Source of the DNA: JANWYT01 sp034432435
Lineage (GTDB): Bacteria; Chloroflexota; Anaerolineae; Aggregatilineales; Phototrophicaceae
Direction: 5' to 3'
DNA length: 64,000 bases
Assembly: GCA_034432435.1 (NCBI GenBank)
Contig: DAOUBS010000004.1
Coordinates: 1-64,000, forward strand
Shown here: piece by piece, positions 41,614-51,040 of the stretch
Layout: every line of letters starts with the position of its first letter
How positions within the stretch are numbered: the first letter of the stretch is position 1
The notes under the pieces: generated by a model
Seen by the model: the letters and a program-made list of their open reading frames with translations, nothing else
The model's database searches: none
What the model was told of the DNA's origin: nothing
Position numbers and translations under genes: made by a program

Positions 41614-42621
41614 CTACTCAAACGTGCTGGCGGGCGCGCTCGCCGTCGGTAAGTCTCCCTCATTCTTGACCTTCTGACGGTTCATGCCCAGCGAGTCGCC
41701 AGCCTTGCGCATTAGCTCGCCAAACTTGTCGCTGACCTTGTTCAGGCGGTCAACCATTGCAGGGTCAGGAACTTTGTTGGCAGTCTCGCGCTGATAGGCA
41801 GCGATGATGGCCGTCATGGCGAAGGCATCGCCCACCGCCACCTTGACCAGCCACGCGAAGAATAGGATGGCGATGATCGACCAGCCCGCCGACTGCGGCG
41901 AGACGAGGTTCACCAGCAGCCCAATCGGCGCGCTGAAGATGAGCAGCGCCACGATGAACGGGATGTAGCTCAGGATCATCAGCACGACTGCGTTCATCAG
42001 GATCGGCTTCCACACCATCGCGTAAAGCACGAGGCCATCGCGCGCGTTGGCCCACACGTTGTCGCGCTCGTTCATGAAGCTGCGCGCGAGGATCGCCTCG
42101 TCGATGTAGTTCATGGCGAAGCGGATCACTGTGTTGACGATCCTAACGATTGTGCGGACGGAATCGCCCGGGATCCACGACGTAATGCTGTAGACTGTCC
42201 ACGTGAAGGCGCTGACGACGCCGTTCACCAGCTCGTCCACGACGAACATCGCGTTTGTCTCGCCAAAGCGCTCCATCACCTTCTGACGGCCATAAGTCAA
42301 CTGGTTCACGCCGTCCGGCAGTTTGTCGTTGACGAGCAGCTCAGCGATGACAGCGATGTGCGCCGCTTTGATGACGAAGAACACATAACGGTAGGCGAGG
42401 TTGTAGAGCGGGATCATCGCCCCCAAAGCCACCAAAAAGACGATCACGCCGATGATCTCGCTAGCGTTGGCGATCAGCACCGACACCGCGCCGATTATCG
42501 CAAGGTAGATCAACCCTACCACCCAGAAGATAATCGTTACCCCCAAACGAATCAGGATGATCGGCAAGGTGCGGATCATCAGCCCGAACGCGGCCCCAAT
42601 TTGAATCGAACTCAAGTCCAT
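41614..42621 (-). CDS. Multi-pass membrane protein of unknown function
   Basis: A 335-residue protein with about six to seven hydrophobic segments: two near the start (residues 15-85), one pair in the middle and two near 205-275, plus a charged cytoplasmic tail (DRLNKVSDKFGELMRKAG). No recognised transporter motif is visible. AGGAGGG lies eight bases before ATG 42621. Nothing in the neighbourhood (clpC on one side, an unrelated small protein on the other) suggests a role. Confidence 0.75.
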   Translation of the reverse strand: MDLSSIQIGAAFGLMIRTLPIILIRLGVTIIFWVVGLIYLAIIGAVSVLIANASEIIGVIVFLVALGAMIPLYNLAYRYVFFVIKAAHIAVIAELLVNDKLPDGVNQLTYGRQKVMERFGETNAMFVVDELVNGVVSAFTWTVYSITSWIPGDSVRTIVRIVNTVIRFAMNYIDEAILARSFMNERDNVWANARDGLVLYAMVWKPILMNAVVLMILSYIPFIVALLIFSAPIGLLVNLVSPQSAGWSIIAILFFAWLVKVAVGDAFAMTAIIAAYQRETANKVPDPAMVDRLNKVSDKFGELMRKAGDSLGMNRQKVKNEGDLPTASAPASTFE

Positions 42622-42843
42622 GTGAAGACCCTCCTGACGACAACTGACGATCTCATGCAGCGGCTAGAGCACCGCTAAGACCATTTTACACTGCATTACG
42701 AAAACCTGCTGTTGACTTTTAGTCGATCCTATCAACCGACCGTTTATTCAGCGTTTATTGCAACTGATGAGGGTAAAGAGGCCGCGCCGCAAGCAGGATC
42801 AGTGTCTGAGTTGGCCGTGTGAGCCTCCGTGTTTAAGAAATAG

Positions 42844-42872
42844 TTGACAAAGTGTTGATTTTTATTTATAAT
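42844..42872 (+). promoter_or_regulatory. Perfect consensus sigma-70 promoter
   Basis: TTGACA, 17 bases, TATAAT: both hexamers and the spacer are exact consensus. The expected RNA start is near 42879, giving a ~137-base leader before the small protein at 43016. The spacer 42622-43015 holds no other gene I can support. Confidence 0.85.
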
Positions 42873-43015
42873 AATTATGATGGATAAAACAATTCAACAG
42901 CAGCGCGGGGCGGGGTTTTTTTGGTGGGAAAGCCTATTTTGTGTTCATTTTGGCATCGCACCTCGTCTCGTCTGCAAAAAAACACAAAATTTATTTTGGT
43001 TAGTGAGGTGCGCTG

Positions 43016-43462
43016 ATGTATCCCTCAGATTTTGCGCTGGTGAAAGAATATCCTGACGGAACGCGCTGGTACAACACAGACAACAATATACCGGTGCAGA
43101 TCTTCTCAGGGGTTGTCTCGCGCGAGGCGTTGAGATACGCCCAGCAAGCCACGGATGAGGTCTTCGCAGCGCATGCAAACGACGATCCCTTCTGTTTGCT
43201 CGCTGATCTTCGAAACCTGCAAGGCCTCACAAGCCACATTCGCCAAGACACGACAAATCGATTTAGTTCTTTCCCTAAAACTCGAAAGCATTACTTCGCG
43301 CTTCTCGTCAACAACACGCTGCCCAACCGCTTAATGGCGCTCTTTTTGAGCAACCTCGTGCGGTTTCAGAGAAATAACATCACGCTCCAATTCTTCTACG
43401 ACCCTGACCTTGCGCTTAAGTGGTTAGAGAGCCAGCGCGCTACGGCTTCTATCACGGGGTAA
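43016..43462 (+). CDS. Small protein of unknown function
   Basis: A 148-residue cytoplasmic protein: an N-terminal strand region (NTDNNIPVQIFSGVVSREALRYAQQATDEVF), then CLLADLRNLQGLTSHIRQDT and a C-terminal FFYDPDLALKWLESQR. The overall layout, with the final ALKWLES, recalls SpoIIAA/STAS-like small folds, but I cannot assign it. GAGG precedes the ATG. It stands alone behind a perfect consensus promoter and a long leader. Confidence 0.75.
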   Translation: MYPSDFALVKEYPDGTRWYNTDNNIPVQIFSGVVSREALRYAQQATDEVFAAHANDDPFCLLADLRNLQGLTSHIRQDTTNRFSSFPKTRKHYFALLVNNTLPNRLMALFLSNLVRFQRNNITLQFFYDPDLALKWLESQRATASITG

Positions 43463-43469
43463 CAAAAAT

Positions 43470-43493
43470 GTAGGGCACGGCCTGCCGTGCCCC
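43470..43493. repeat. Palindromic repeat, family B copy
   Basis: GTAGGGCACGG...CCGTGCCCC: arms GGGCACGG and CCGTGCCC around CCTG. Related elements are at 48421, 48469, 48543 and 56519. Confidence 0.7.
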
Positions 43494-43520
43494 AGGATTG
43501 ATGGCTGATCGAATGTGCCG

Positions 43521-44402
43521 CTAGCGCCCCAGCGCCTGCGCCACGAGGCCGCCGATTTCGGTCGGGTTTTGCGCCACGCGCGCGCCGACCGCTTCTAGCG
43601 CGGCCATCTTGCCTTTGGCCGTCCCTTTGTTGCCGCTGACGATCGCGCCCGCGTGACCCATCTTCTTGCCGGGCGGGGCCGTTACCCCGGCGATGTAGGC
43701 CACAACGGGCTTCGTCACGTGGTCACGGATGTAGTCGGCGGCCTCTTCTTCAGCCGTCCCGCCGATCTCGCCGATCATCACGATAGCTTCCGTCTCAGCG
43801 TCTGCTTGGAACGCCTCCAGTGCGTCGATGAAGCTCGTGCCCGGCACGGGGTCGCCGCCGATGCCAACGCACGTTGTTTGGCCGATGCCTGCCACCGTCA
43901 GCTCGTACAGCGCCTGATAGGCCAGCGTGCCGCTGCGGCTGACGATGCCCACCGGCCCGCCCGGCAGCGCTACCTCAGACGGCGTGAAGCCGATGTTGGC
44001 CTTGCCTGGGCTGAGGATACCCGCGCAGTTCGGCCCCAGCAGACGCGTGTGCGGATAGTTGCGCTTGAGGAGGTTGTAGACGCGGGCTTGATCGTGGGCG
44101 GGGATGTGCTCCGTCACACAGACGATGAAGCCGATGCCCGCCTCTGCCGCCTCGAGGATGCTTGCCGCGGCCACGCTGGCCGGGACGATGATGAAGGCGG
44201 TGTCTGCCCTTTCTTTCTCAACAGCTTCTTTCATCGTAGCGTAAATCGGGATGCCCTCTACATTTGTCCCCGCTTTGTTGGGGCTGGTTCCAGCGACAAT
44301 GTTCGTCCCGTAGGCACGGTTGCGCAGGCCGTAGAACGTGCCCTGCTTGCCCGTTAGCCCAGCGACGGCAACGCGGTTCTTCTCAGTCAGAAATACAGCC
44401 AT
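43521..44402 (-). CDS. sucD: Succinyl-CoA synthetase, alpha subunit
   Basis: A 293-residue alpha subunit. The CoA-binding Rossmann start (RVAVAGLTGKQGTFYGLRN), the VAGTSPNKAG loop and the phosphohistidine motif MGHAGAIVSGNKGTA are all visible. With SucC it interconverts succinyl-CoA and succinate with NTP formation in the TCA cycle. It begins three bases after sucC, in the order sucC-sucD. Confidence 0.95.
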   Translation of the reverse strand: MAVFLTEKNRVAVAGLTGKQGTFYGLRNRAYGTNIVAGTSPNKAGTNVEGIPIYATMKEAVEKERADTAFIIVPASVAAASILEAAEAGIGFIVCVTEHIPAHDQARVYNLLKRNYPHTRLLGPNCAGILSPGKANIGFTPSEVALPGGPVGIVSRSGTLAYQALYELTVAGIGQTTCVGIGGDPVPGTSFIDALEAFQADAETEAIVMIGEIGGTAEEEAADYIRDHVTKPVVAYIAGVTAPPGKKMGHAGAIVSGNKGTAKGKMAALEAVGARVAQNPTEIGGLVAQALGR

Positions 44403-44405
44403 CTC

Positions 44406-45548
44406 TCACGCTCCTGCCATCTGTACGGCGGTCTTGGCTGCGGTCAACATATCGGGAACCATGCGCAGCTGGTCGCTTTGGTGTGTCTCCAAAATCGCGC
44501 GGCCCTCAGCGGCGTTCGTGCCATCCAAGCGGACGACCAGCGGCGCGCTCATCTGCACACGGCTGAGCGCCTGAATGATGCCGTTGGCCACCTCATCGCA
44601 GCGGGTGATGCCGCCGAAGATGTTGATGAAGATCACCTTCACATTCGGGTCGCCGTTGATGACAGTCAGCGCGTCCACCATGCGGTCAGCGTTCGCGCCG
44701 CCGCCGATGTCGAGGAAGTTCGCGGGCGCGCCGCCCACTTGGTTGACGATGTCCACCGTGCTCATAGCGAGGCCTGCGCCGTTGGCGATGATCCCGACTG
44801 TGCCTGCCAGCCCCACGTATTGCAGGTCTTTCGCTTGGGCGGCGCGCTCGCGCTCGTCGAGGCTCTCCATGCCTTCGAACTCCGCCCACTCGGGATGTCG
44901 ATAGGCGGCGGCTTCGTCGAGGCTGACCTTGGCATCCAACGCGTGGACGCGCCCTTGCGGCGTCAAGATCAGCGGGTTGATCTCAGCTAGGGTGCAGTCA
45001 CCGTCGATGTAACACGTGTAGAGCTTTTGCAGCAGCGCCACCGCGCCCTCCTCGGCGATGGGGTTGAGCTTGGCTGCTCTGACCCATGCGCGGGTGGTCG
45101 CCTCGTCCAGCCCGTCCACTGGGTCAACGTGGATCGTGGCGATGGCCTCAGGGTTCTTGGCGGCCACCTCTTCGATGTCTACGCCGCCCTGCGCCGAAAG
45201 CATCCCTAAGTGCTGCTTCTTGCTGCGGTCGAGCGTGAACGAGGCGTAGTACTCCTCGGCGATGTTGCTGGCCTGTTCGATCCACAGCCGATGGACGATG
45301 TGGCCTTTGATGTCCATGCCGAGGATGTTGCTGGCGTGGTGGCGCACTTCGTCGGCGTTGTGGGCCAGCTTGATGCCGCCAGCCTTGCCGCGCCCGCCCA
45401 CGCGCACCTGCGCCTTGACCACCACCGGGTAGCCAACACGCTCGGCGATGGCCACTGCGCCTTCCACAGTGGTTGTCACGTCCCCATCAGACACAGGGAT
45501 GCCGTATCGGGCAAAATACTGCTTGCCCTGATATTCGAATAAATCCAT
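44406..45548 (-). CDS. sucC: Succinyl-CoA synthetase, beta subunit
   Basis: About 380 residues. The start MDLFEYQGKQYFARYGIPVSDG begins the ATP-grasp domain, with VVKAQVRVGGRGKAGGI as the nucleotide loop; the ligase domain has DIGGGANAD and IFINIFGGITRCDEVA near the end. AAGGAG lies seven bases before ATG 45548. Encoded upstream of sucD in one operon. Confidence 0.95.
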   Translation of the reverse strand: MDLFEYQGKQYFARYGIPVSDGDVTTTVEGAVAIAERVGYPVVVKAQVRVGGRGKAGGIKLAHNADEVRHHASNILGMDIKGHIVHRLWIEQASNIAEEYYASFTLDRSKKQHLGMLSAQGGVDIEEVAAKNPEAIATIHVDPVDGLDEATTRAWVRAAKLNPIAEEGAVALLQKLYTCYIDGDCTLAEINPLILTPQGRVHALDAKVSLDEAAAYRHPEWAEFEGMESLDERERAAQAKDLQYVGLAGTVGIIANGAGLAMSTVDIVNQVGGAPANFLDIGGGANADRMVDALTVINGDPNVKVIFINIFGGITRCDEVANGIIQALSRVQMSAPLVVRLDGTNAAEGRAILETHQSDQLRMVPDMLTAAKTAVQMAGA

Positions 45549-45744
45549 TGGGTGTCTCCTTAAGAAAAGCGAACGATGCCCTGAACGCACCAATCATAGC
45601 GCTAAACCCCACACCGCACAATTTGCAGCAGAGCAGCAGATGAGTGTGGCTGCTTGAGCGTTCTCTGCAACACTTGCGCTCCTGTAAGAATTTTTAATAT
45701 ATTCTATTAGAATTTTGTGACCAAGCACAATTTAATACACTTGC

Positions 45745-45750
45745 TATAAT
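45745..45750 (+). promoter_or_regulatory. -10 box of the sensor kinase at 45784
   Basis: A perfect TATAAT, 34 bases before the ATG, with a poor -35. Confidence 0.45.
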
Positions 45751-45783
45751 TTAGCGTATGCCTTTCTAGATACTCGGAGCAAG

Positions 45784-47151
45784 ATGCTGGGCAAGCTTGG
45801 GGAAATCATAACATCTTGGCTGCATCCTCCTAACTTCTCCGATAGTTACGAGCAGTTCGCGGGCCGTATCTTACATTACTCCCTCCTCATGCTGTTCGCA
45901 GCAGTCATCGTGTTTGAGATCGTCATCTCTGCGCGTGGAGCGTTCCCGTACCTCATTACACTGTTCGGAGCCTCGTTTCTGCTGCTGCGGCTGAGGCAGG
46001 TCAAGCTGTCGATCAACATCCTGATGTTCTCGCTGTGGTTCACCTTCACGCTGGTCGGGGTGTACCTCAACGGTGTCTTCAACAGCATCATGCTCAGCTA
46101 TTTAATCCTGATCATGCTTGCAGCGCTGTTGTTTAAGCCGAGATGGGTGCTGTTGTGGAGCGCGTTCAGCGCGTTCACGGTGGTGATCATCGGGCTGGGG
46201 CAAGCGGCGCAGGTGCTGCCGACGCTCAATGAACCGCCGACGATTGAAGCGCGCGTGTTCTACTTGGTCGTTGTGTTCATGACGATGGGCATCTTCTTGA
46301 CATTTGCCTCGCAGGTGGTGCTGCGCAGCATCCAAACTGCGCAGGCCAGCGAGGCCACCCTGCGCGAACGCAATCAGCAGCTCGAGCAGGAGATCCACGA
46401 GCGCCAGCAGGCTGAAGCGCGTGAGCGCGAGCTGCTCATCACCCAAGCACGCGGTAACCTTCAGGCAGATTTTTTCAACACCCTCTCGCACGACCTCAAG
46501 ACCCCGCTAGCAACCATCAACACCAGCCTGTACCTGCTCAAACACGCCAAGACAGAAGAACAGCGCGAAAAACGCATCCAGCAGATCAGCAGTCAAGTGA
46601 GTTTGGTCGATCGCTACGTACAGGAGATGCTAATGCTCACGCGGATCGAGTCGTCATCTCCACCGTCGATGACCAAGCTCAGCCTCTCATCTTTAGTGCA
46701 TGAGGTGTTGGAAGCGCTTCAGCCGCAGATTGAAGAAAAAAAGCTGGCGGTGTCGTTCACAGTTGACGGCAGTGCAAAGCTCATCATCGGCAACCGCGAT
46801 CAGCTGCATCGGCTGCTGCTTAACTTAATAGAGAACGCGATCAAGTACACCCCGCCGCAACGCGAAATCAAAGTCGACTTGTGCGCGGTTGAGGACGCTA
46901 TGCAGTTGACCATCCGTGATCACGGCATCGGTATTGAACCAAAGGAGGTGCCGCACATCTTCGAACCGTTCTATCGCACGGCTGAGGCGCGAGCGACAGA
47001 AAAGCGCGGCACAGGGCTGGGGCTGGCCATTGTAAAGAAGATCGCCGACAGCCACGGCATTCAAATCGACGTGCAGAGCCGTGCCAACGAGGGCACGACC
47101 TTCACCCTCCTCTTGCCAGTGGCCCCAACAAACCCTCAGAAAATCGACTGA
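45784..47151 (+). CDS. Polytopic membrane sensor histidine kinase
   Basis: 455 residues. Five to six membrane segments fill residues ~35-185, with little extracellular sequence, suggesting a signal read within the membrane. A coiled coil (QQLEQEIHERQQAEARERELL) leads to the phosphoacceptor box FFNTLSHDLKTPLATINTS and an ATPase domain with NLIENAIKYTP, DHGIGIEP and GTGLGLAIVKKI. GGAG is five bases before the ATG. It converges with the phosphatase-superfamily gene, overlapping it by 16 bases. No regulator is adjacent. Confidence 0.93.
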   Translation: MLGKLGEIITSWLHPPNFSDSYEQFAGRILHYSLLMLFAAVIVFEIVISARGAFPYLITLFGASFLLLRLRQVKLSINILMFSLWFTFTLVGVYLNGVFNSIMLSYLILIMLAALLFKPRWVLLWSAFSAFTVVIIGLGQAAQVLPTLNEPPTIEARVFYLVVVFMTMGIFLTFASQVVLRSIQTAQASEATLRERNQQLEQEIHERQQAEARERELLITQARGNLQADFFNTLSHDLKTPLATINTSLYLLKHAKTEEQREKRIQQISSQVSLVDRYVQEMLMLTRIESSSPPSMTKLSLSSLVHEVLEALQPQIEEKKLAVSFTVDGSAKLIIGNRDQLHRLLLNLIENAIKYTPPQREIKVDLCAVEDAMQLTIRDHGIGIEPKEVPHIFEPFYRTAEARATEKRGTGLGLAIVKKIADSHGIQIDVQSRANEGTTFTLLLPVAPTNPQKID

Positions 47152-48374
47152 CTGCGGAAAGCGTCGCTCAACCCTGCCAGCTTAGCCAGCGTGGGCGCGA
47201 CTTGGATCGCCTCGGCGGCCTCAACGCTGCCACGCGGCACGTCTGGACCGGCGAACAGCGCAAACCGATCGTCCCCCGGGTGGCCCGGGCGCAGGCCGTG
47301 GCTGCTGATGGCGTTGGGCTTGCCGCTTGGCGTGCTGTTGTCCACGTTTTCGACCTCAAACGACACTTTGTCCGGCGCGACGAACAAGAACAGCCGATCC
47401 CGATACTCGGGCACGATGCAGTCATTCGGGTAGGGTTCCACGCCGTAGGGGGCCAGCTTCTCGGTCACCATCGCCAACTCGGCCTCGTCTTTGGGTGCGA
47501 CGATCAGCAGGCTGCCCTCGCTCTGAACAGTGACGTTGGGGATGATGTGGCCCGGGTGGAGGGCAGTCTCAATCGGGCTGTGGCCGTGGTCGCTCATCAC
47601 GGCGATGTTCCACTGGTCGAGCGCGTCGGCTGCCTCTAAGCGCGCCAGAATGCGCCCTACGGCCATATCGGCCTGCATGACGGAGAAGCGGGCGGCTTCG
47701 CTCTTGTAGCCGCTGTAGTGCTGAATCGTGTCCGTGCACAGGAACTCAGCGATGATCAGATCGGGCGCGTCCTGCCACGTGGCCAACGCCCCCACCCAAT
47801 CGTACATGCGCACATCGCTCATGATGGCGAAAGAGGCGCGGCCGGCCTCGGTTGTCAGGTCGGTTTCAGGCAGGTGTGAGGCGACCCCAGCCGCTTCACA
47901 GGCGCGGTCGAACTCTTTGCCCGGGTCGTGGAAGGCCACGCGCAGCCACGATTGATCGGCGGGGGTCGGCTCGGCGTCGCGCGCGCGTTGGATGAAGCCG
48001 CCCACCCACCACGGCCCGCGGAAGATGTGAGCGTCCTCTGGGCGCAGCATGCCAAAGCCAACCACGGCCACCTTCTTGCCAGCGGCTTTGGCGCGGGCGG
48101 GCAGCGTCGGCACGCGCACATCGTCGGGGTTGGGGTAGCGGAAGGCCTGCCCGTCCCAAATGCGGTTGCCGTAGACGCCGCTCACGTCGGCGGTCTCGCC
48201 CGTCATCATCGATGTGCGGCCGGGCAGGGACGTGCCTAACACCTCGCTGTGCAGGTTGTGAACGCGGAAGCCGCGCCGCTCCAACGAGGCCAGATGCGGC
48301 AGCTCGCTCTTGAGCGTGGCGTAGTGATCTGCCGACACGCCGTCGATCATGAGCACGATCAGTTTTTGGGTCAT
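47136..48374 (-). CDS. Alkaline phosphatase superfamily phosphodiesterase
   Basis: About 412 residues in the nucleotide pyrophosphatase/phosphodiesterase group. The first metal motif is VLMIDGVSADHY, the nucleophile region SLPGRTSMMTG, and the later metal ligands DHGHSP and SHGLRPGH. No signal peptide is present if ATG 48374 is used (AAGG upstream; longer readings start inside the repeat array). It likely splits a phosphodiester or phosphonate, but the substrate is unknown. Confidence 0.87.
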   Translation of the reverse strand: MTQKLIVLMIDGVSADHYATLKSELPHLASLERRGFRVHNLHSEVLGTSLPGRTSMMTGETADVSGVYGNRIWDGQAFRYPNPDDVRVPTLPARAKAAGKKVAVVGFGMLRPEDAHIFRGPWWVGGFIQRARDAEPTPADQSWLRVAFHDPGKEFDRACEAAGVASHLPETDLTTEAGRASFAIMSDVRMYDWVGALATWQDAPDLIIAEFLCTDTIQHYSGYKSEAARFSVMQADMAVGRILARLEAADALDQWNIAVMSDHGHSPIETALHPGHIIPNVTVQSEGSLLIVAPKDEAELAMVTEKLAPYGVEPYPNDCIVPEYRDRLFLFVAPDKVSFEVENVDNSTPSGKPNAISSHGLRPGHPGDDRFALFAGPDVPRGSVEAAEAIQVAPTLAKLAGLSDAFRSQSIF

Positions 48375-48420
48375 AGGGGATCCTTTTTGGAGATGGTTAA
48401 CACATTCGACATTATAAATC

Positions 48421-48565
48421 GTAGGGGCGAGGTATGCCTCGCCCCTCACAACATCCGTGGCAGCCATCGGGGCACGGCATGCCGTGCTCCTACAGGTGTG
48501 GCCATATGCGCCATGTAACGGTTTGGCCTGCCAGATCGAACGGGAACGGCGCGCCGTGCTTCTAC
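48421..48565. repeat. Array of three palindromic repeats, family B
   Basis: Three palindromes in 145 bases: GTAGGGGCGAGG-type at 48421-48449, GGGGCACGGCATGCC-type at 48469-48493, and GGAACGGCGCGCCG-type at 48543-48565. Each resembles the others (GTAGGGG...flank, YACGGC core) with different arms. The array fills the spacer between the phosphatase-superfamily gene and the binding-protein gene. Confidence 0.65.
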
Positions 48566-48569
48566 AAGG

Positions 48570-50090
48570 TTAGTTCATCTGGAACGCGCCGGGGCGCAGG
48601 TCGATGTAGAACTCTGGGTGCGGCTGCCACGTGATGCCCTCGCGCATGGCGTAGAACTCCACGCTCTGGTAGAGCGGCGCGAACGGCACATCCTGATCGA
48701 GGATGTCGATGATTTGGCGGTACACGCGCAGGCGCACGTCCGGGTCAAGCGAGGACGCGCCTTCTGCGGCCAGCGCGCGGAACTCATCGCTGGGGGTGTA
48801 ATACGCGCCCATCCAACTGTTCCACGTCTGCACGATGCTGCTCGTGGCGGGGTCGCCGGCTGTGCCGAAGCTTTGGAGGGTGGCGATGTTGTTGCCCGAG
48901 AGCGAGCGATCCGCCCATGCGGCGGTGTCGAGCGGCGTGTACTCGACGTTGAAGCCCACCGCGCGCCACATCTCGTTGATGACGTCCGTCACCAGTTGGC
49001 CGTTAGTGTAGTAGGCGCTGGGCGGGGTGAACTCGATCACCTCACCCGCGTAGCCCGCCTCAGCCATCAAGCGCTGTGCCTCTTCGGGGTCAAAGGCGAA
49101 GTTCGGGCGGCTGGCGTCGAAGCCAAATTCACCGGGCAGCAGGTAGTCGTTCATCACGCGGACGCGCCCGCCCCACAGCGCTTCCGCGATGGCCTCGCGG
49201 TCAATCGCTAGCGAGAGCGCGCGGCGGATCAGAGGGTTAGCCGTCGGCCCCTTATTCGTGTTGAAGTAGATCAGCATGAAGTTGTAGACGTCGGCGCGGT
49301 CGACCCGCAGGTTGGGGTCAGCGTCGAGTTGATCGACCAGATCGGGGCTGACGGTGGTGATGAAGTCCACCTCGCCGCTGCGCAGCGCGGCCACGCGCGT
49401 CGACGTCTCTGGGATCAGGCGGATCACGACGCGCTCGACGTCCGACGGCCCCATCCAGTAGCCATCGTGGCGCACCAGCACCAAGCGATCACCAGCGATC
49501 TGCTGCTCGACGCGGAACGGGCCAGCGCCGAGCGGGGCGCTTTGCAGTTCCTCGAACGGGGTCGCTTCGACGTAGGCCTGCGGCATGACCGAGGCGTAAG
49601 GTGAGGCCAAGCGCAGCGGCAGCAGCGGGTCCGGGCGTGGCGTGGTGATCGTCACCTCCAGCGGGCCGGTCGCTTCCACGCTGCTGATGAACGGCAGGAA
49701 CTGCGAGCGGATGAAGCTCTCGCGGTCGCTGAAGAGTAGGCGGTTCAAGCTGAACGCGGCGTCCTCAGCGGTCATGATGCTGCCGTCTTGGAACTGCACG
49801 CCCGCGCGCAGCGTAAAGACCCACGTCGTCTCGTCGGTGGCTTCCCACGCGGTGGCCAGCATCGGGATGACCTCGCCCTCAGGGCTGGTGCGCGTCAGCG
49901 AGTCAAAGATCATGTGGTAGATGCGGTTGCCGATGATCGCGCCTGGCACGTGGTGCGGGTCGAGCGAGAGCACCTCGGCGTTGATGCCGATGGTCAGCGT
50001 TTTAGGGCTGCTCTGGGCGGCCAGCGGCATCCCGCTGACGACAAGCGCCAGCAGGAAGACAATCAAGCGACTGCTCACTTTTTTAAACAT
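48570..50090 (-). CDS. Family 5 extracellular solute-binding protein 2
   Basis: About 506 residues with a signal peptide (SSRLIVFLLALVVSGMPLAAQ) and SBP_bac_5 features: LTIGINAEVLSLDPHH, the FTLRAGVQFQDGSIMTAEDAAFSL strand pair and a C-terminal VEFYAMREG region. ATG 50090 is set by GAGGAG upstream. It is the last gene of a second peptide-type transporter operon (DppB, DppC, binding protein), the opposite order to the first copy. Confidence 0.92.
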   Translation of the reverse strand: MFKKVSSRLIVFLLALVVSGMPLAAQSSPKTLTIGINAEVLSLDPHHVPGAIIGNRIYHMIFDSLTRTSPEGEVIPMLATAWEATDETTWVFTLRAGVQFQDGSIMTAEDAAFSLNRLLFSDRESFIRSQFLPFISSVEATGPLEVTITTPRPDPLLPLRLASPYASVMPQAYVEATPFEELQSAPLGAGPFRVEQQIAGDRLVLVRHDGYWMGPSDVERVVIRLIPETSTRVAALRSGEVDFITTVSPDLVDQLDADPNLRVDRADVYNFMLIYFNTNKGPTANPLIRRALSLAIDREAIAEALWGGRVRVMNDYLLPGEFGFDASRPNFAFDPEEAQRLMAEAGYAGEVIEFTPPSAYYTNGQLVTDVINEMWRAVGFNVEYTPLDTAAWADRSLSGNNIATLQSFGTAGDPATSSIVQTWNSWMGAYYTPSDEFRALAAEGASSLDPDVRLRVYRQIIDILDQDVPFAPLYQSVEFYAMREGITWQPHPEFYIDLRPGAFQMN

Positions 50091-50146
50091 ACGTTCTCTC
50101 CTCTTTGCAACTGATTGTGTTTTGAAGCGTGTTCTCTGCGGACGAC

Positions 50147-51040
50147 CTAGCTCACTGCCACGTCGAGCCGGTCGCGCAGCCAATCACCTAACGTTCCCAC
50201 GGCCAATACCAGCAGCATCAGGGCGACGCCGGGCAGGGTGGCCAACCACCACGCCGACGATAGATAGTCGCGCCCGTCGTTGATCATGCCGCCCCACGAG
50301 GGCGTGGGCGGCTGGACGCCGATCCCGAGGAAGCTCAGGCCGCTTTCCAACAGGATGATGCGCCCCACGCTCAGCGTCCCTAAGACCAGCAGCGGCCCGG
50401 CCAAGTTGGGCAGCATGTGGCGCAGCATGATGTAGCCGTCCCGCGCGCCGAGGCTGCGCGCCGCTACGATGAACTCCCGTTCGCGCAGCGAGAGCACCTC
50501 CCCGCGGATCACTCGCGCATAGAGCGACCACGTCGAGATGGCCGCCAGCCCGATCAGCACGGGCAGGCTGCGCCCTCACCCCAGCGCCACCGCCACCGCC
50601 AACAGCACGAACGGCAGCGCTAACTGCACATCGACCAAGTACATGATGAACTCGTCCAGCCAGCCGCGGAAGTAGCCGCTGATGACCCCAAGCAGCGTGC
50701 CGAGCGCCAGCCCGATCAACGTCGACACTACCCCCACCAGCAGCGAGATGCGCCCGCCGTGCAAGATGCGCGTCAGCACGTCGCGGCCAGTGGCGTCCGT
50801 CCCGAGGGGGTATTCAGCCAGCGTCAGCGGCGGGGCCAGCCGCGCCCGCAGGTTGATCGCCTCTGGTCGGTGCGGCGTGAGCACGTCGGCCAGCAGCACA
50901 GCAGCCGTCATCACCACCAGCACGGCCACGCTCAGCAGCACGCTGAGGTTGATGCGGCGCAGGCGGCGGCGCGGCGGCGCGTTGACTTTGGTTTCAAGCG
51001 GCAAATTAGCGACCGAGTTGGAGAGCGTCGTTTGCGTCAT
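50147..51040 (-). pseudogene. DppC-family permease interrupted by an in-frame TGA
   Basis: The DppC reading runs from ATG 51040 (ATGA overlap with the DppB stop) through the family start (YPLGTDATGRDVLTRILHGG), then meets TGA at 50578-50576, and continues in the same frame with GRSLPVLIGLAAIS and the intact EAA loop (EFIVAARSLGARDGYIMLRH) to 50147. Compared with the complete DppC at 8.1-9.0 kb, the segment length is the same with the stop counted as one residue. It is a single substitution (for example TGG or TTA to TGA) or a read error, not a frameshift. Confidence 0.85.

Noticed and set aside
42877..43056. Short reading frame starting near 42877 just after the perfect promoter
   Set aside because: It would be nearly leaderless, has an odd composition (FFWWESLFCVHFG) and overlaps the better supported gene at 43016, so I do not list it as a gene.
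50576..50578. TGA recoded as an amino acid in this organism
   Set aside because: Many genes here use TGA as a normal stop within ATGA or TGATG overlaps (for example at 5697 and 61585).
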